A stretch of 53,492 bases of DNA from Streptomyces jeddahensis. Lineage in GTDB: Bacteria > Actinomycetota > Actinomycetes > Streptomycetales > Streptomycetaceae. Below the pieces are notes generated by a model. It was not told the DNA's origin and did no database searches. It saw nothing but the letters and a program-made list of their open reading frames with translations. The stretch spans positions 1 to 53,492 of the forward strand of contig NZ_LOHS01000036.1 in NCBI RefSeq assembly GCF_001642995.1, in the 5' to 3' direction. A program made the position numbers and the translations under genes. Positions 33,812 through 42,626 of this stretch are shown here, piece after piece. How positions within the stretch are numbered: the stretch's first letter is position 1; every line of letters starts with the position of its first letter.

Positions 33812-34414
33812 TCACGGCCGCAGCGCCCGCATCAGCAGGTCGGCCAGGTGGTCCGCGACCTCCTGAGGGCTGAGCGGGCCGTCCGGCCGGTACCACGTGG
33901 ACAGATGGTGCACGGACCCGAAGTGGTAGTCGACCACGAGGTCGGCCGGCGTCGCGGTGGAGAACACCCCGCTCTTCTGGCCCTCTTCGACCAGAGCCCG
34001 GAACCGCTCGTGGTAGCGGCGCCGCTCGGCCCGCACCTGCTTGTTCTTCTCGGGGCTGAGGTGGTGCATCGAGCGGAAGAAGATCGCCGCGTCGTCGAGG
34101 TGCTCGATGGTCGTGACCACGACGTCGGCCGCGGCGTCGCGCAGCCGCTGCTCCACCGGTGCGTCGGTGTCCGCCACGGCGTCGAGGCGCTCCTGCTGGA
34201 CGCGGAGCACACGCGCGTACACCTCGTGCAGCAGGTCGTCCTTGGAACCGAAGTAGTGGTAGAGCGCGCCCTTGGTGACCCCGGCCGCCTCGACGATCTC
34301 CTGCACCGACGTACGGTCGTAGCCGCGCTCGGCGAAGAGCCGGGTGGCGGCGGCGAGGAGCCGCTGCGGGACGGGCGTGCCGTCTCCGTCCGTCGTCCTG
34401 GGCACTGCCGCCAC
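33812..34414 (-). CDS. TetR family regulator
   Basis: A 200-residue repressor. N-terminal helix-turn-helix LLAAATRLFAERGYDRTSVQEIVEAAGVTKGALYHYFGSKDDLL is a textbook TetR domain, followed by a helical ligand domain. It lies between the phosphotransferase-dehydrogenase operon and the SDR gene and probably controls both, with an acyl-CoA as ligand (inference). The start is uncertain: GTG 34414 or GTG 34405, the latter having AGGTGG 5 nt upstream. Confidence 0.88.
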   Translation of the reverse strand: MAAVPRTTDGDGTPVPQRLLAAATRLFAERGYDRTSVQEIVEAAGVTKGALYHYFGSKDDLLHEVYARVLRVQQERLDAVADTDAPVEQRLRDAAADVVVTTIEHLDDAAIFFRSMHHLSPEKNKQVRAERRRYHERFRALVEEGQKSGVFSTATPADLVVDYHFGSVHHLSTWYRPDGPLSPQEVADHLADLLMRALRP

Positions 34415-34454
34415 CTGCCTTTCCGTGTCGTCACGTGTCGTCACGCCCGGTGCG

Positions 34455-34592
34455 TCACGCGTCCTGTGGCCGGGAACACACGTCCCGCGGGAGGATCTTC
34501 CCACTTGCCGTCTCCGGCGTGTCGGGCAGGACCCTCCGCACACGGGCGGACTCCGTCCCGACCGCCCCCTTCTCATGCGGACCGACGGTCAC
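34455..34592 (-). pseudogene. Possible stump of an acyl-CoA ligase C-terminus
   Basis: A 45-codon frame whose GTG overlaps the SDR stop in GTGA, as a coupled downstream gene would. The peptide contains RRVLPDTPETASGKILPRDV, very like the A10 motif near the end of AMP-forming acyl-CoA synthetases (LPKTxSGKILRREL), including the acylation lysine. The rest of a 500-residue ligase is missing. It looks like the remnant of an in-frame deletion between the start and the last 40 codons. Confidence 0.5.
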
Positions 34593-35356
34593 TGCCCGGT
34601 CGCCTCCCACTTCTGCTGAATGTGGTTCATGTTGCCGAGCCAGCGGTCGGGCTCGGCGGCCCGCACCCGGTAGTACTCGGCGACCTCGGGGTGCGGCAGG
34701 ATCAGGAAGCGGTCCTCGGCCATGCCCGCGAAGAGGGCGTCCGCGACGTCCTCGGGCTCGATCGCCGTCGGAGTCAGTACGAGTTCGCCCGCCGAACCGG
34801 AGGCGGTGAGCATGTCGGTGCGTACGCCCTGCGGACAGATCGCGTGGACCTTGATGCCGCGGTGGCGGTACGTGAGGGACAGCCACTCGGCGAAGGCGTA
34901 CGCGCCGTGCTTGGTGACGCTGTAGGGCGCGGCACCGATCATGGTGAGCAGTCCGGCCGCGGAGACGGTGGACACGAAGCGGCCGCTGCCGCGCTCCAGC
35001 CACTCGGGGAGCAGCTCGCGGGCGGCCCGCACATGGGCCATGACGTTGACGTCCCAGGCGGCGGCCCACACCTCCTCGTCGGCGCTCTCCGAGCCGCCGG
35101 AGGCGAGCCCGGCGTTGGCGCAGTAGACGTCGACGGTGCCGCCCAGCGCGTCCCGGGCGTCGGCCACGATCGCGGAGGCGTCGCCCGGCAGGGCGATGCC
35201 TCCGAACTCGTCGGCCACGGCCTTCGCCTTCCCGGGATCCAGGTCGTTGACCACGACGCGCGCCCCGGACGCGGCGAACCTGCGTGCCAACACCGCCCCG
35301 ATGCCGCCTCCGGCTCCGGTGACGACGACTCCCGTCCCCTGCAGGGTGTCCACCAT
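34589..35356 (-). CDS. Short-chain dehydrogenase/reductase
   Basis: A 255-residue SDR. The cofactor motif TGAGGGIG is at residues 13-20, NAG is in YCANAGLA, and the active-site Ser/Tyr/Lys are in STVSAAGLLTMIGAAPYSVTKHG. NAD(P)-dependent oxidation or reduction of a hydroxyl/keto group is expected; the fatty-acid context suggests a hydroxyacyl substrate. GAGGGAG precedes the ATG. An unusual C-terminal tail (LGNMNHIQQKWEATGQ) follows the core. ACTAAGCAGTCGGT (35388-35401) upstream may be a TetR operator. Confidence 0.92.
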   Translation of the reverse strand: MVDTLQGTGVVVTGAGGGIGAVLARRFAASGARVVVNDLDPGKAKAVADEFGGIALPGDASAIVADARDALGGTVDVYCANAGLASGGSESADEEVWAAAWDVNVMAHVRAARELLPEWLERGSGRFVSTVSAAGLLTMIGAAPYSVTKHGAYAFAEWLSLTYRHRGIKVHAICPQGVRTDMLTASGSAGELVLTPTAIEPEDVADALFAGMAEDRFLILPHPEVAEYYRVRAAEPDRWLGNMNHIQQKWEATGQ

Positions 35357-35387
35357 CGGTCTCCCTCGACTCGATTGCTGGTTACAG

Positions 35388-35401
35388 ACTAAGCAGTCGG
35401 T
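35388..35401. promoter_or_regulatory. Weak TetR-type operator candidate before the SDR gene
   Basis: ACTAAGCAGTCGGT has partial dyad symmetry and the ACT/CGGT ends typical of TetR operators near acyl-CoA genes. It is 32 bp upstream of the SDR start. The rest of 35402-35597 holds the NamZ promoter region and no gene. Confidence 0.3.
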
Positions 35402-35597
35402 CAGGACGATGGGAAGGGGAACGGCCTTAGATGGGGAAGGGAATCGGACGGAGCAACGGAATGGGGGAACGGAGGGAACGGAGTGAGGGAATGCCCCTTC
35501 CCGCCCCGCGAACGCCCGGTTCCCGCCGAGCGGCACGCACGCTAGCGTGCGAGGCCATGCGATCTTCCGCGATCGATCAGAACACGGAGGGAGCACC

Positions 35598-36914
35598 ATG
35601 AACCTGTCCGGACGCAATCCGTCCCGACCCCACCTGTCCAGACCCAACCTGTCCAGACGCAACCTGCTCGCCGCCGGCTCGGCCCTGGGAGCGGCGGCCG
35701 TCACAGGACCGGTGTCCGCGGGACCGGCCGCCGCGGCGGAGGGCGGCCGCCGGCTGCGCACCGGCTTCGAACAGCTGGCCGCGGACGGCTACGCACTGCT
35801 CGACGGCCGGCGGGTCGGCATCGTGACCAACCCGACCGGGATCACCCGCGGCGGCGCCGGGAGCGGGGGCGTACGCCACATCGTCGACGTGATGCACGAG
35901 GACGAACGCGTGGACCTGGCCGCCGTCTTCGGGCCCGAGCACGGGTTCCGCGGCACGGCGCAGGCGGGCGGCTCGGAGGGCCGGTACGACGACCCGGCGA
36001 CCGGGCTCCCGGTGTACGACACGTACCTGAAGAGCGGGCAGCCGCTGGCTGACATCTTCACCGCGTCCGGCGTGGACACGGTCGTGTTCGACATCCAGGA
36101 CGTGGGCGCGCGCTTCTACACGTACATCTGGACCCTGTACGACTGCATGGAGGCCGCGCAGCTCGCGGGCAAGCGGTTCGTGGTCCTGGACCGCCCGAAC
36201 CCCGTGACGGGCCGCAGCGCCGAAGGGCCGGTGCTGCACAAGGAGTTCGCGACGTTCGTCGGGCGGCAGCCGATCTCGCAGGCGCACGGGATGACGGTCG
36301 CGGAGCTCGCGCGCCTGTTCAACGGCGAGTTCCTGAAGACTCCGGTGGGGCTGGAGACCGTACTGATGACCGGCTGGAAGCGCACGGAGTTCTACGACAC
36401 CTCGGGGCTGCCCTGGGTCCCGCCGAGCCCCAACATGCCGACGCCCGACACCGCGCTCGTCTACGCGGGGACCTGCCTCTTCGAGGGCACCAATCTCTCG
36501 GAGGGGCGCGGCACGACGCGGCCCTTCGAGCTGCTCGGCGCGGAGGGCGTCGACCGCCACTGGGCCGAGGCCGCGAACGCCCTCGAACTGCCGGGCGTGG
36601 ACTTCCGCGAGGCGTACTTCGCGCCCACATTCTCCAAGTTCCAGGGCAAGACGGTCGGCGGCGTGCAGATCCATGTCCGGGACCGCGCGGCGTACGACCC
36701 GGTGCGTACGGGCATCGCGCTGCTGGTCACCGCGAAGCAGGTGTGGAGCGGCTTCGCCTGGCGCTCCGACAACTGGATCGACAAGCTGACGGGCAGTACG
36801 CAGGTCCGCACGATGATCGACGCGGGGGCGACCTCGGACGAGGTGGTCGCGGCCTGGCAGAGCGAGCTCGAGGGGTTCCGGCGGATGCGCGCCGGCTATC
36901 TGCTCTACCGCTGA
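35598..36914 (+). CDS. namZ: Secreted exo-beta-N-acetylmuramidase NamZ-like (DUF1343)
   Basis: A 438-residue DUF1343 protein. The family member YbbC of Bacillus subtilis is NamZ, which removes terminal MurNAc from peptidoglycan fragments. The N-terminus has a Tat-like signal (LSRRNLLAAGSALGAAAVTG, cleavage near AAAA) preceded by an odd repeated SRPHLSRPNLSRRN. Family landmarks: VGIVTNPTGITR, FGPEHGFRG, VFDIQDVGARFYTYIWTL, LDRPNPV, EGTNLSEGRGTTRPFE. GGAGG precedes the ATG at 35598. It converges on the penicillin acylase gene. Together they suggest scavenging or remodelling outside the cell. Confidence 0.9.
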   Translation: MNLSGRNPSRPHLSRPNLSRRNLLAAGSALGAAAVTGPVSAGPAAAAEGGRRLRTGFEQLAADGYALLDGRRVGIVTNPTGITRGGAGSGGVRHIVDVMHEDERVDLAAVFGPEHGFRGTAQAGGSEGRYDDPATGLPVYDTYLKSGQPLADIFTASGVDTVVFDIQDVGARFYTYIWTLYDCMEAAQLAGKRFVVLDRPNPVTGRSAEGPVLHKEFATFVGRQPISQAHGMTVAELARLFNGEFLKTPVGLETVLMTGWKRTEFYDTSGLPWVPPSPNMPTPDTALVYAGTCLFEGTNLSEGRGTTRPFELLGAEGVDRHWAEAANALELPGVDFREAYFAPTFSKFQGKTVGGVQIHVRDRAAYDPVRTGIALLVTAKQVWSGFAWRSDNWIDKLTGSTQVRTMIDAGATSDEVVAAWQSELEGFRRMRAGYLLYR

Positions 36915-37001
36915 CGCGCCGGTGCGCGCGCCCGGGAATGGTCAGCGGCGTTCGCCGTGCGGCGGCGGACCGTACCTGCCCGGCCCGCCGCCCCACACGC
37001 G

Positions 37002-39887
37002 CTACCGATGCGTCGGAAACTCCACGACCTGCTGGTACGTGGGCCGGTTCTGCCACTGGATCGCGCGGTGCTTGATGCCGCCGAGGGGCCGGTGGACGAT
37101 CGCGTCCGCGCACCACTGGTCGCCCGCGTCGCAGGTGTCGTCGCCCGGATAGACCTCGGTCGCGGGCTTGGCGGCGGCCTGCGCGAGCGTGCCGAGCAGG
37201 ACGTCCCGGCAGGCGTCAAGCGACCCGTCTCCGCAGTACGTGCGGCCGAGCGCACCCTCCACGGGCTCCCCGAGGACCCTGCGCAGGTCCTTGTCGACGT
37301 TGCCCCACCAGCCGTACTGGAAGGCGGAGCCCGCGTGCCCGCCCGTGGGACCGTGGCTCGCGGACGGCGACTCGTCGACCGTGAGCTGCCCGGTCAGCGC
37401 AGTCCACAGGTCATCGCCCAGGCCGGGCCTGAACTCGCCCTCCACCAGCAGCGGCCACCAGGCGTCCATGATCCTGATCGCGTCGGCATGGGCGTACGTG
37501 TGTGAGCCGGCCGACGTCTCCTTGCGCTGTGCTCCTGCCGCCTGCCAGGACTCGAGCTGCTGCACCGCCTTGGCGAGCGCGGGATCGCCGACCGGCTCGG
37601 AGCGCAGCACCTTCAGCAGCTCGGGGAGCACCTGCTCGCCCCGCAGATCGGTGACCGCCGCGTCGGCCATGGCCCGGGTGAGCGAGGCCCGGGTCACCCC
37701 GCCCTTCTCGACGAGCTTCTTCACGCGTCCGTCGAGGAGATCGCCGCGGTGGACGGCCCCGAGGCTGAAGTTGGCGGCGCTGTAGTCCTCGGCCTGCTTG
37801 TTGTTCCAGGAGATGTAGTAGTCCTGGTTGACCGAGTTCGGGTGCTGGTCGGGCGGTGTGTAGGCGGCCGTGTTGTACGTGGGGTCGAAGTCCCGCCATT
37901 CGTACGCCTTCTCGGCCTTCACCGGGAACGACGGATCGATGTTCGCCGCGCGCACCGGGTTGGCGCCGCTGTTGTAGTACGCGATGTCGCGCGAGTCGGC
38001 GTAGAACCAGTTGAAGGCGTAGCTGATGTGCTGCGTGGCCTGCTGGAACGTCTTGGCGTCCCTGACGTAGGACGGGTCGTTCAACATCTGGAAGCCGATG
38101 ATCGAGTCGGCCTCGTGCCGGTAGGTGGAGCGCAGCGAGGTGTAGGCGACGGGCTTGCCGTCGACCGTGGCGCGGTGCGTGACGATGCCGTAGTTCGTGC
38201 GGAAGACCTGCATCCGGTACGAGCCTGCGGCCGTGGAGTCGGCCACCGTCGGCTTCCAGGCATTGCGCTTCTCGAGCTTCTCCATGGGGGTGCAGGTGCC
38301 GCGGTAGAGGTAGTGCGTGGACTGCTTGGTGGAGGTGCCGCCGTCCGGTTCGCACAGCTCGACGGCGTACGTGTCGGTGATGTCCTGCATCGCGGAGGTC
38401 GCCGACCAGGCGTAGTCCTGGCCGCGGCCCAGCTGGACGTACATGCCGACGCCCGCGAACGAGACGCCGTGCGCGCTGATGCCGGGGCCCTGGAGCTCCT
38501 GCATCATCAGCAGCTGCGGCGCGAAGTAGCCGGTCTGCGGCCCGAAGACGGCCACGGGGTGGCCGCTGGCGGTGTGCTCGCCGGAGACGAGGAGGGCGTT
38601 GGACATGCCCTTCCTGCTCGCTCCCCCGGAGAAGAGGTCAGCGGGCAGCACACCGTCGTCGAAGATGCCCTGGAGGGGCTTGAGGCGGCCGGACACCTTC
38701 ACGGGGTCCTTGAGGCTCTGGGTGCTCTGGGCGCCCTCGGTGTTCTGGGCACTTGTGGCGCTCGTCGCCGCCGAACCCTCGCGGTCGTACACGAGCTGCT
38801 CCGGCTCGACCGATCCGGGGTCGGGCAGGGCCATGCCGCGCGGGCTGTCGGGCTTGCCGGCGTACGGGAAGCTGCTGCCGTCGTGGAGGGTCAGCACGGT
38901 CTCCGGGTCGTTGCGCTGCCGGAAGGACTCCCAGATCCTGGTGCCCTCCTCGACGCCGTACTTCTGCTGCGCCTCGAGCAGGGAGAGTGCGGCTTCGATC
39001 TCGCCACCGCCACCGTTGCCGAAGAGCCCGCCGACGACCGAGGCGAGCGCGATCATGTCGGTGATCTTGAAGGGCTCTATCTCGCCCACATTGGTGATCG
39101 CGTCGATCTTGCCGGTGAGGACGTACTCGCCGGGGAAGTACCGGCCGTCCTTCGCCTGCTCGCGATAGGCGTTGAGGCCGTCGATGTACGCCTGCGCATC
39201 GGCCATGGCCTGCTCGCCGCGCGCACCCGCGGTCTCGCGGATGTGGTCGACCTGCTTCTGCAGGTCCTCCTCGGTGTACGGGGCCTGCGGCCAGAACTCC
39301 TGCTCGAGGCCCTGGTTGGCGGGTGCGCCGCCCGCGAACGAGCTGAGCTCGCCCCGCCCGATGTGCCGGAACAGGTCGATGAGCCAGAGCCGGTCCTGCC
39401 CTGCGGCATAGCCGGCGCCGAACTCGGTTCCGTAGCGGGTGGTTCCCTTGATGTGGGGAATGCCGTACTTCTTGTCGCGGGTGATCGTCACGTCGTCGCG
39501 GGGGCGGGTGACGGAGGCGACCTGGTCGTCGGGGACGCCGAACGAGGCGTCGTTGAAGTACTGATCGAGGGTGTCGTCCGTGAGACTCGGGTACCCGGAG
39601 GAGAGCGCGCCGTAGGGGCCCAACTGGTCGTCGGCGTGCGCGGGCTGAGTGCCCAGCAGCTGGTTGGCGAGGATCTCGGCGAGGGTGGCACTGCCGTCCG
39701 TACCGGGCGGCAGGATGTCCGCGCACTGGCCCTCGCAGTAGTCGGCGGCAGCCGGCTCCGCGGCGGCGACTGCCGGGACCGGGGCCAACATGCCGCCGGT
39801 AAAGACGAATACGGCCATGAGGGCCAGTGAGCCCGCGGATTCGCGCAGGGATCTGATGCGGGTGCGATGTGGGGTACGCCGTGGCAT
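37002..39887 (-). CDS. Secreted penicillin acylase family (S45) amidohydrolase
   Basis: A 961-residue precursor: basic N-terminus and hydrophobic signal peptide (residues 1-43), alpha chain, spacer, beta chain. Alpha-chain landmarks are GIPHIKGTTRYGTEFGAGYAAGQDRLW. The self-processing nucleophile is Ser429 in RKGMSNALLVSG, with SAMQDITDTY and WNNKQAE-type segments in the beta chain. S45 N-terminal nucleophile hydrolases cleave acyl groups from lactams, lipopeptides or acyl-homoserine lactones; the natural substrate is unknown. Met rather than Gly precedes the nucleophile, which is less common. GGGAGGAG precedes the ATG. Confidence 0.93.
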   Translation of the reverse strand: MPRRTPHRTRIRSLRESAGSLALMAVFVFTGGMLAPVPAVAAAEPAAADYCEGQCADILPPGTDGSATLAEILANQLLGTQPAHADDQLGPYGALSSGYPSLTDDTLDQYFNDASFGVPDDQVASVTRPRDDVTITRDKKYGIPHIKGTTRYGTEFGAGYAAGQDRLWLIDLFRHIGRGELSSFAGGAPANQGLEQEFWPQAPYTEEDLQKQVDHIRETAGARGEQAMADAQAYIDGLNAYREQAKDGRYFPGEYVLTGKIDAITNVGEIEPFKITDMIALASVVGGLFGNGGGGEIEAALSLLEAQQKYGVEEGTRIWESFRQRNDPETVLTLHDGSSFPYAGKPDSPRGMALPDPGSVEPEQLVYDREGSAATSATSAQNTEGAQSTQSLKDPVKVSGRLKPLQGIFDDGVLPADLFSGGASRKGMSNALLVSGEHTASGHPVAVFGPQTGYFAPQLLMMQELQGPGISAHGVSFAGVGMYVQLGRGQDYAWSATSAMQDITDTYAVELCEPDGGTSTKQSTHYLYRGTCTPMEKLEKRNAWKPTVADSTAAGSYRMQVFRTNYGIVTHRATVDGKPVAYTSLRSTYRHEADSIIGFQMLNDPSYVRDAKTFQQATQHISYAFNWFYADSRDIAYYNSGANPVRAANIDPSFPVKAEKAYEWRDFDPTYNTAAYTPPDQHPNSVNQDYYISWNNKQAEDYSAANFSLGAVHRGDLLDGRVKKLVEKGGVTRASLTRAMADAAVTDLRGEQVLPELLKVLRSEPVGDPALAKAVQQLESWQAAGAQRKETSAGSHTYAHADAIRIMDAWWPLLVEGEFRPGLGDDLWTALTGQLTVDESPSASHGPTGGHAGSAFQYGWWGNVDKDLRRVLGEPVEGALGRTYCGDGSLDACRDVLLGTLAQAAAKPATEVYPGDDTCDAGDQWCADAIVHRPLGGIKHRAIQWQNRPTYQQVVEFPTHR

Positions 39888-40002
39888 TCCTGCTCCTCCC
39901 GACGATGGTGAGCCGGAGGTTACCGCCGGTATAGCGACGATTGAAGATGAACATGCGTCATGTTTTCGGAATCGCCACAGGGTTGGGCCGCCAAGGGCGG
40001 CG

Positions 40003-40144
40003 CGAATTGCGTGTCGTCGTCCGGCAGGGACCGACGAGAGACCGACGAGAGCCCACATTGACAGTCCCTTGACGGCCCGTCCGGGACCCTCGAAGGCAAC
40101 TGATGGGTGTCATCCAAATTCGGATGGAGCCGAATTGCGTGTCG
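40003..40144. repeat. 14-nt direct repeat and inverted repeat in intergenic DNA
   Basis: CGAATTGCGTGTCG occurs at 40003-40016 and 40131-40144. The second copy is fused to AATTCGG...CCGAATT (40117-40136). The 329-bp region 39888-40216 between the divergent acylase and zinc-finger genes holds no gene; these repeats may be operators. Confidence 0.45.
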
Positions 40145-40216
40145 ATACGTCTATTCGGCGAGGTCCGTACGACGACGCCGAATCAGCCGGAGTACATGTG
40201 ACGGAGGTGCAGAGCG

Positions 40217-40819
40217 ATGGCCGGATTCCGGAGTCTCGCGAGACAGGTGCGTGACCCCCGCAACGACCTGGCACTGCGGCGGTACTCACTGCGCAAGTGC
40301 CTCGAGCGGTTCGCCCCTTACGGCCACCGGGCCACCTGGGACCATCTCTGCTCCCGGGCGGGCTTCGGGCAGGAGGACCGCTCACCAGATCCGGCGCGGC
40401 TGGTGGCCGCGCTCGACGAACTCGAGGAGGCACGGGCGGTCTGGCTGGCCTACGAGGCCCAGTTCGCCGAGCGGCGCCGGAGGGAGAAGCACGACGGACT
40501 GCGCAGGCCGGGCAGCGTGGACGACTGGCACCGGCTCACCTGGGGCGGCTTCGGCGTCGCATGGTGCGACGACCCCCGGGTCCATCCCGCCGGGCCGCTG
40601 GCCGAGACACTGCGGCGGCTGATAGCAGCCCTGGAGCGCGAGCCGGGAGACGCCTGCCCGGTGTGCTCGGGTTCGCGCCTCGTCTGGAAGAACGACCTGG
40701 CCCATGAGCCGTCGTCGGGTCCGGTCTGCACGGGCTGCGGGATAGTGGTGCCGCGGCCCGTTCTGACGTCCGCGGCCCTGGCGGAGGCGAGACGAGCGCG
40801 GCTGCTGGTCTCAGCCTGA
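40217..40819 (+). CDS. Hypothetical protein with C-terminal zinc ribbon
   Basis: A 200-residue protein, basic at the N-terminus (SLARQVRDPRNDLALRRYSLRKC). Near residues 147-172 two CxxC pairs (CPVCSGSRLVW and CTGCGIVV) form a plausible zinc ribbon. The middle is rich in Trp (WHRLTWGGFGVAWCDDP). I recognise no family. GGAGGT lies 8 nt before the ATG. It converges on the next hypothetical across a strong terminator. Confidence 0.8.
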   Translation: MAGFRSLARQVRDPRNDLALRRYSLRKCLERFAPYGHRATWDHLCSRAGFGQEDRSPDPARLVAALDELEEARAVWLAYEAQFAERRRREKHDGLRRPGSVDDWHRLTWGGFGVAWCDDPRVHPAGPLAETLRRLIAALEREPGDACPVCSGSRLVWKNDLAHEPSSGPVCTGCGIVVPRPVLTSAALAEARRARLLVSA

Positions 40820-40825
40820 GCACGA

Positions 40826-40855
40826 CGGGGGTGCGACGTCCTGGCCGCACCCCCG
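40826..40855. terminator. Bidirectional terminator
   Basis: CGGGGGTGCG and CGCACCCCCG, 10-bp stem with 10-nt loop, between convergent genes. Confidence 0.8.
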
Positions 40856-40882
40856 TGCGCGAAGTGGCGGACCGTTTCTGCG

Positions 40883-41401
40883 CTACGGAGTGATCACATC
40901 CGTGTGGATGGCGAGCTTGAACTCGGCCAGGATCAGCGGCGTGGCCAGCTTCTTGTCCCCCGCGCCGCGCGCCGAGACCTTCAGCCCCAGCGGCGTGCCC
41001 CTGTGCACGAACATCTGCCACATGTACGTGCGGTACTGGCCGCCCCGGGTGGTGGCACCGTCGGTCGTGGCGGTCGAGTCGTACCCCGTCGAGGAGCCGA
41101 GCGGATCGCGCACGAACCGCGCACGGTACTCGCTGGGTTGGGCGGCCGCCTCCCAGAAGACCAGCGCGGACAGCACGCCCCAGCCGTCGTGGCTGGGCCA
41201 TATCAGCCCGGAGCGGGGGTCCGGGAACGCGGACTTCTTGTCGCCGCCGTGGCCCGGGTCGTGCATCTTCCACGGGTCGTACGACTCGTCGCCCGCCGTA
41301 TAGGGGAAGCGCACCAGGTGGTAGCCGTCGCTGTCGTACGAGATCTTCTGCGGGCCGCTGCGTTCTGCTTCCCACTTGAGTGAGCAGATGGCGAGGCTCA
41401 T
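40883..41401 (-). CDS. Hypothetical protein, beta-rich
   Basis: A 172-residue protein with many aromatic residues and Gly/Asp turns (SYDSDGYHLVRFPYTAGDESYDPW, FVHRGTPLGLKVSARGAGDKKL). It has no signal peptide and no domain I recognise; a beta-sandwich is likely from composition. GGAGGAGTCACCC precedes the ATG at 41401. Divergent from the BKACE gene across 78 bp. Confidence 0.8.
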   Translation of the reverse strand: MSLAICSLKWEAERSGPQKISYDSDGYHLVRFPYTAGDESYDPWKMHDPGHGGDKKSAFPDPRSGLIWPSHDGWGVLSALVFWEAAAQPSEYRARFVRDPLGSSTGYDSTATTDGATTRGGQYRTYMWQMFVHRGTPLGLKVSARGAGDKKLATPLILAEFKLAIHTDVITP

Positions 41402-41479
41402 GGGTGACTCCTCCTCGATGCCCGGTCCTCGGTGTCGGTGGAGGCCGGGTTGTCAGTGGCGGCTGGCACCATCGGTGAC

Positions 41480-42205
41480 ATGGACTTCCTGCTCCAGGTG
41501 TGTCTCAACGGCCCGCGCGGTGCGGGCGATGGTGCGGCCGTGCCGGTTTCTCCGGGGGCGATGGCCGAGTCCGCGGCGGAGGCCGTCGCGGCCGGAGCCC
41601 AGGATGTACATGTACATCCCAAGTCCCCCTGTGGACAGGACACTCTGTCGCCGCGTGCGGTTGCGGCGACGCTCGAAGCGATACGCTCCGCGGTCAGTGT
41701 CCCGGTCGGCGTGACGACGGGCGCGTGGGCCGAGCCGGACCCGCGGGCACGGGCCGCGCGCATACGCGAGTGGACGCTGCTGCCCGACCACGCCTCTGTC
41801 AACTGGCATGAGCCGGGAGCCGAGGAGGTCGCGGCGGCCCTGCTCGACCGGGGTGTGGGCGTGGAGGCCGGGCTGTGGTCGGGGACGGACGGCCCGGCGC
41901 GGTTCACCGCGTCGCGCCTGGCGCCGCGGGTCCTGCGCGTCCTGGCCGAGGTCGCGGATCCGGATCCGGAGACCGCCGAGGACACCGCCCGGGACCTGCT
42001 CGACGCGATCGGCACCGCCCATGGCCGTCCGGTGCTGCTGCACGGTGAAGAGGGCGGCGCCTGGCCGGTGTTGCGGATGGCCCTGCGGTTGGGGCTGGCG
42101 ACCCGGATCGGCCTGGAGGACACGCTGGTCCTGCCGGACGGGCGACGGGCCGGGTCCAACGGGGAGTTGGTGGCGGCGGCGCTGAGTGTGGGGGCGGGGC
42201 CGTAG
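41480..42205 (+). CDS. BKACE family enzyme (DUF849, beta-keto acid cleavage)
   Basis: A 241-residue TIM-barrel enzyme of the beta-keto acid cleavage family, which condenses a beta-keto acid with acetyl-CoA and splits it, as in 3-keto-5-aminohexanoate cleavage in lysine fermentation. Zinc-site histidines are in QDVHVHPKSP; the catalytic-region Glu is in TRIGLEDTLVLPDG; SVPVGVTTGAW lies between. It is shorter than the usual ~275 residues. CACCAT (41467-41472), 7 nt, ATG 41480 indicates a leaderless message; an earlier in-frame start at 41432 is less likely. No pathway partner is adjacent. Confidence 0.85.
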   Translation: MDFLLQVCLNGPRGAGDGAAVPVSPGAMAESAAEAVAAGAQDVHVHPKSPCGQDTLSPRAVAATLEAIRSAVSVPVGVTTGAWAEPDPRARAARIREWTLLPDHASVNWHEPGAEEVAAALLDRGVGVEAGLWSGTDGPARFTASRLAPRVLRVLAEVADPDPETAEDTARDLLDAIGTAHGRPVLLHGEEGGAWPVLRMALRLGLATRIGLEDTLVLPDGRRAGSNGELVAAALSVGAGP

Positions 42206-42626
42206 CGGCAGCCCGGGGGTTCGGTCGGCGATCCTCGTTCGGGGGGCGGGGACCGTAGCAGACGTAAATCGCTGGCTGCGCGGATGTGCCGCCGGGACAG
42301 TAGGGGCTGCGCAATGCGGTGAGGGTCCGACCGGGGCAACCGGGGCAACGATGGGACGAGAGCCAAGGGTTCGCCATGTGCTCCGCCCTGCCGCACAGGG
42401 GACGGCAGGGCGGGTTCGCGGGGCCGGGGGCGGCGCGCGGAGGGGGCGCGCCGTCCACGGGCGCCACTGTTCGCTGCCCGCGGACGCGCTTGCCGGGGGC
42501 CGGGCTTGTACCTCTGCCGCCCGGCTTGTTCCCCGGCCGGACTTGGACCTCTGCCGGTCCGGCTTAGGCCTCTGCTGGCGGGCTCATGCCCGGGCGGCGC
42601 GCTGGCCGCTCAGGTGCCCTTGGTGG
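42206..42626. other. 421-bp gene-free region with imperfect repeats
   Basis: No convincing gene. Three imperfect copies of GGGCTTGTACCTCTGCCG occur at 42502, 42539 and 42560. Open frames here have the composition of non-coding high-GC DNA. Confidence 0.5.

Noticed and set aside
37002..40058. Secondary metabolite cluster around the penicillin acylase
   Set aside because: No PKS, NRPS or other assembly-line genes; the neighbours are unrelated singletons.
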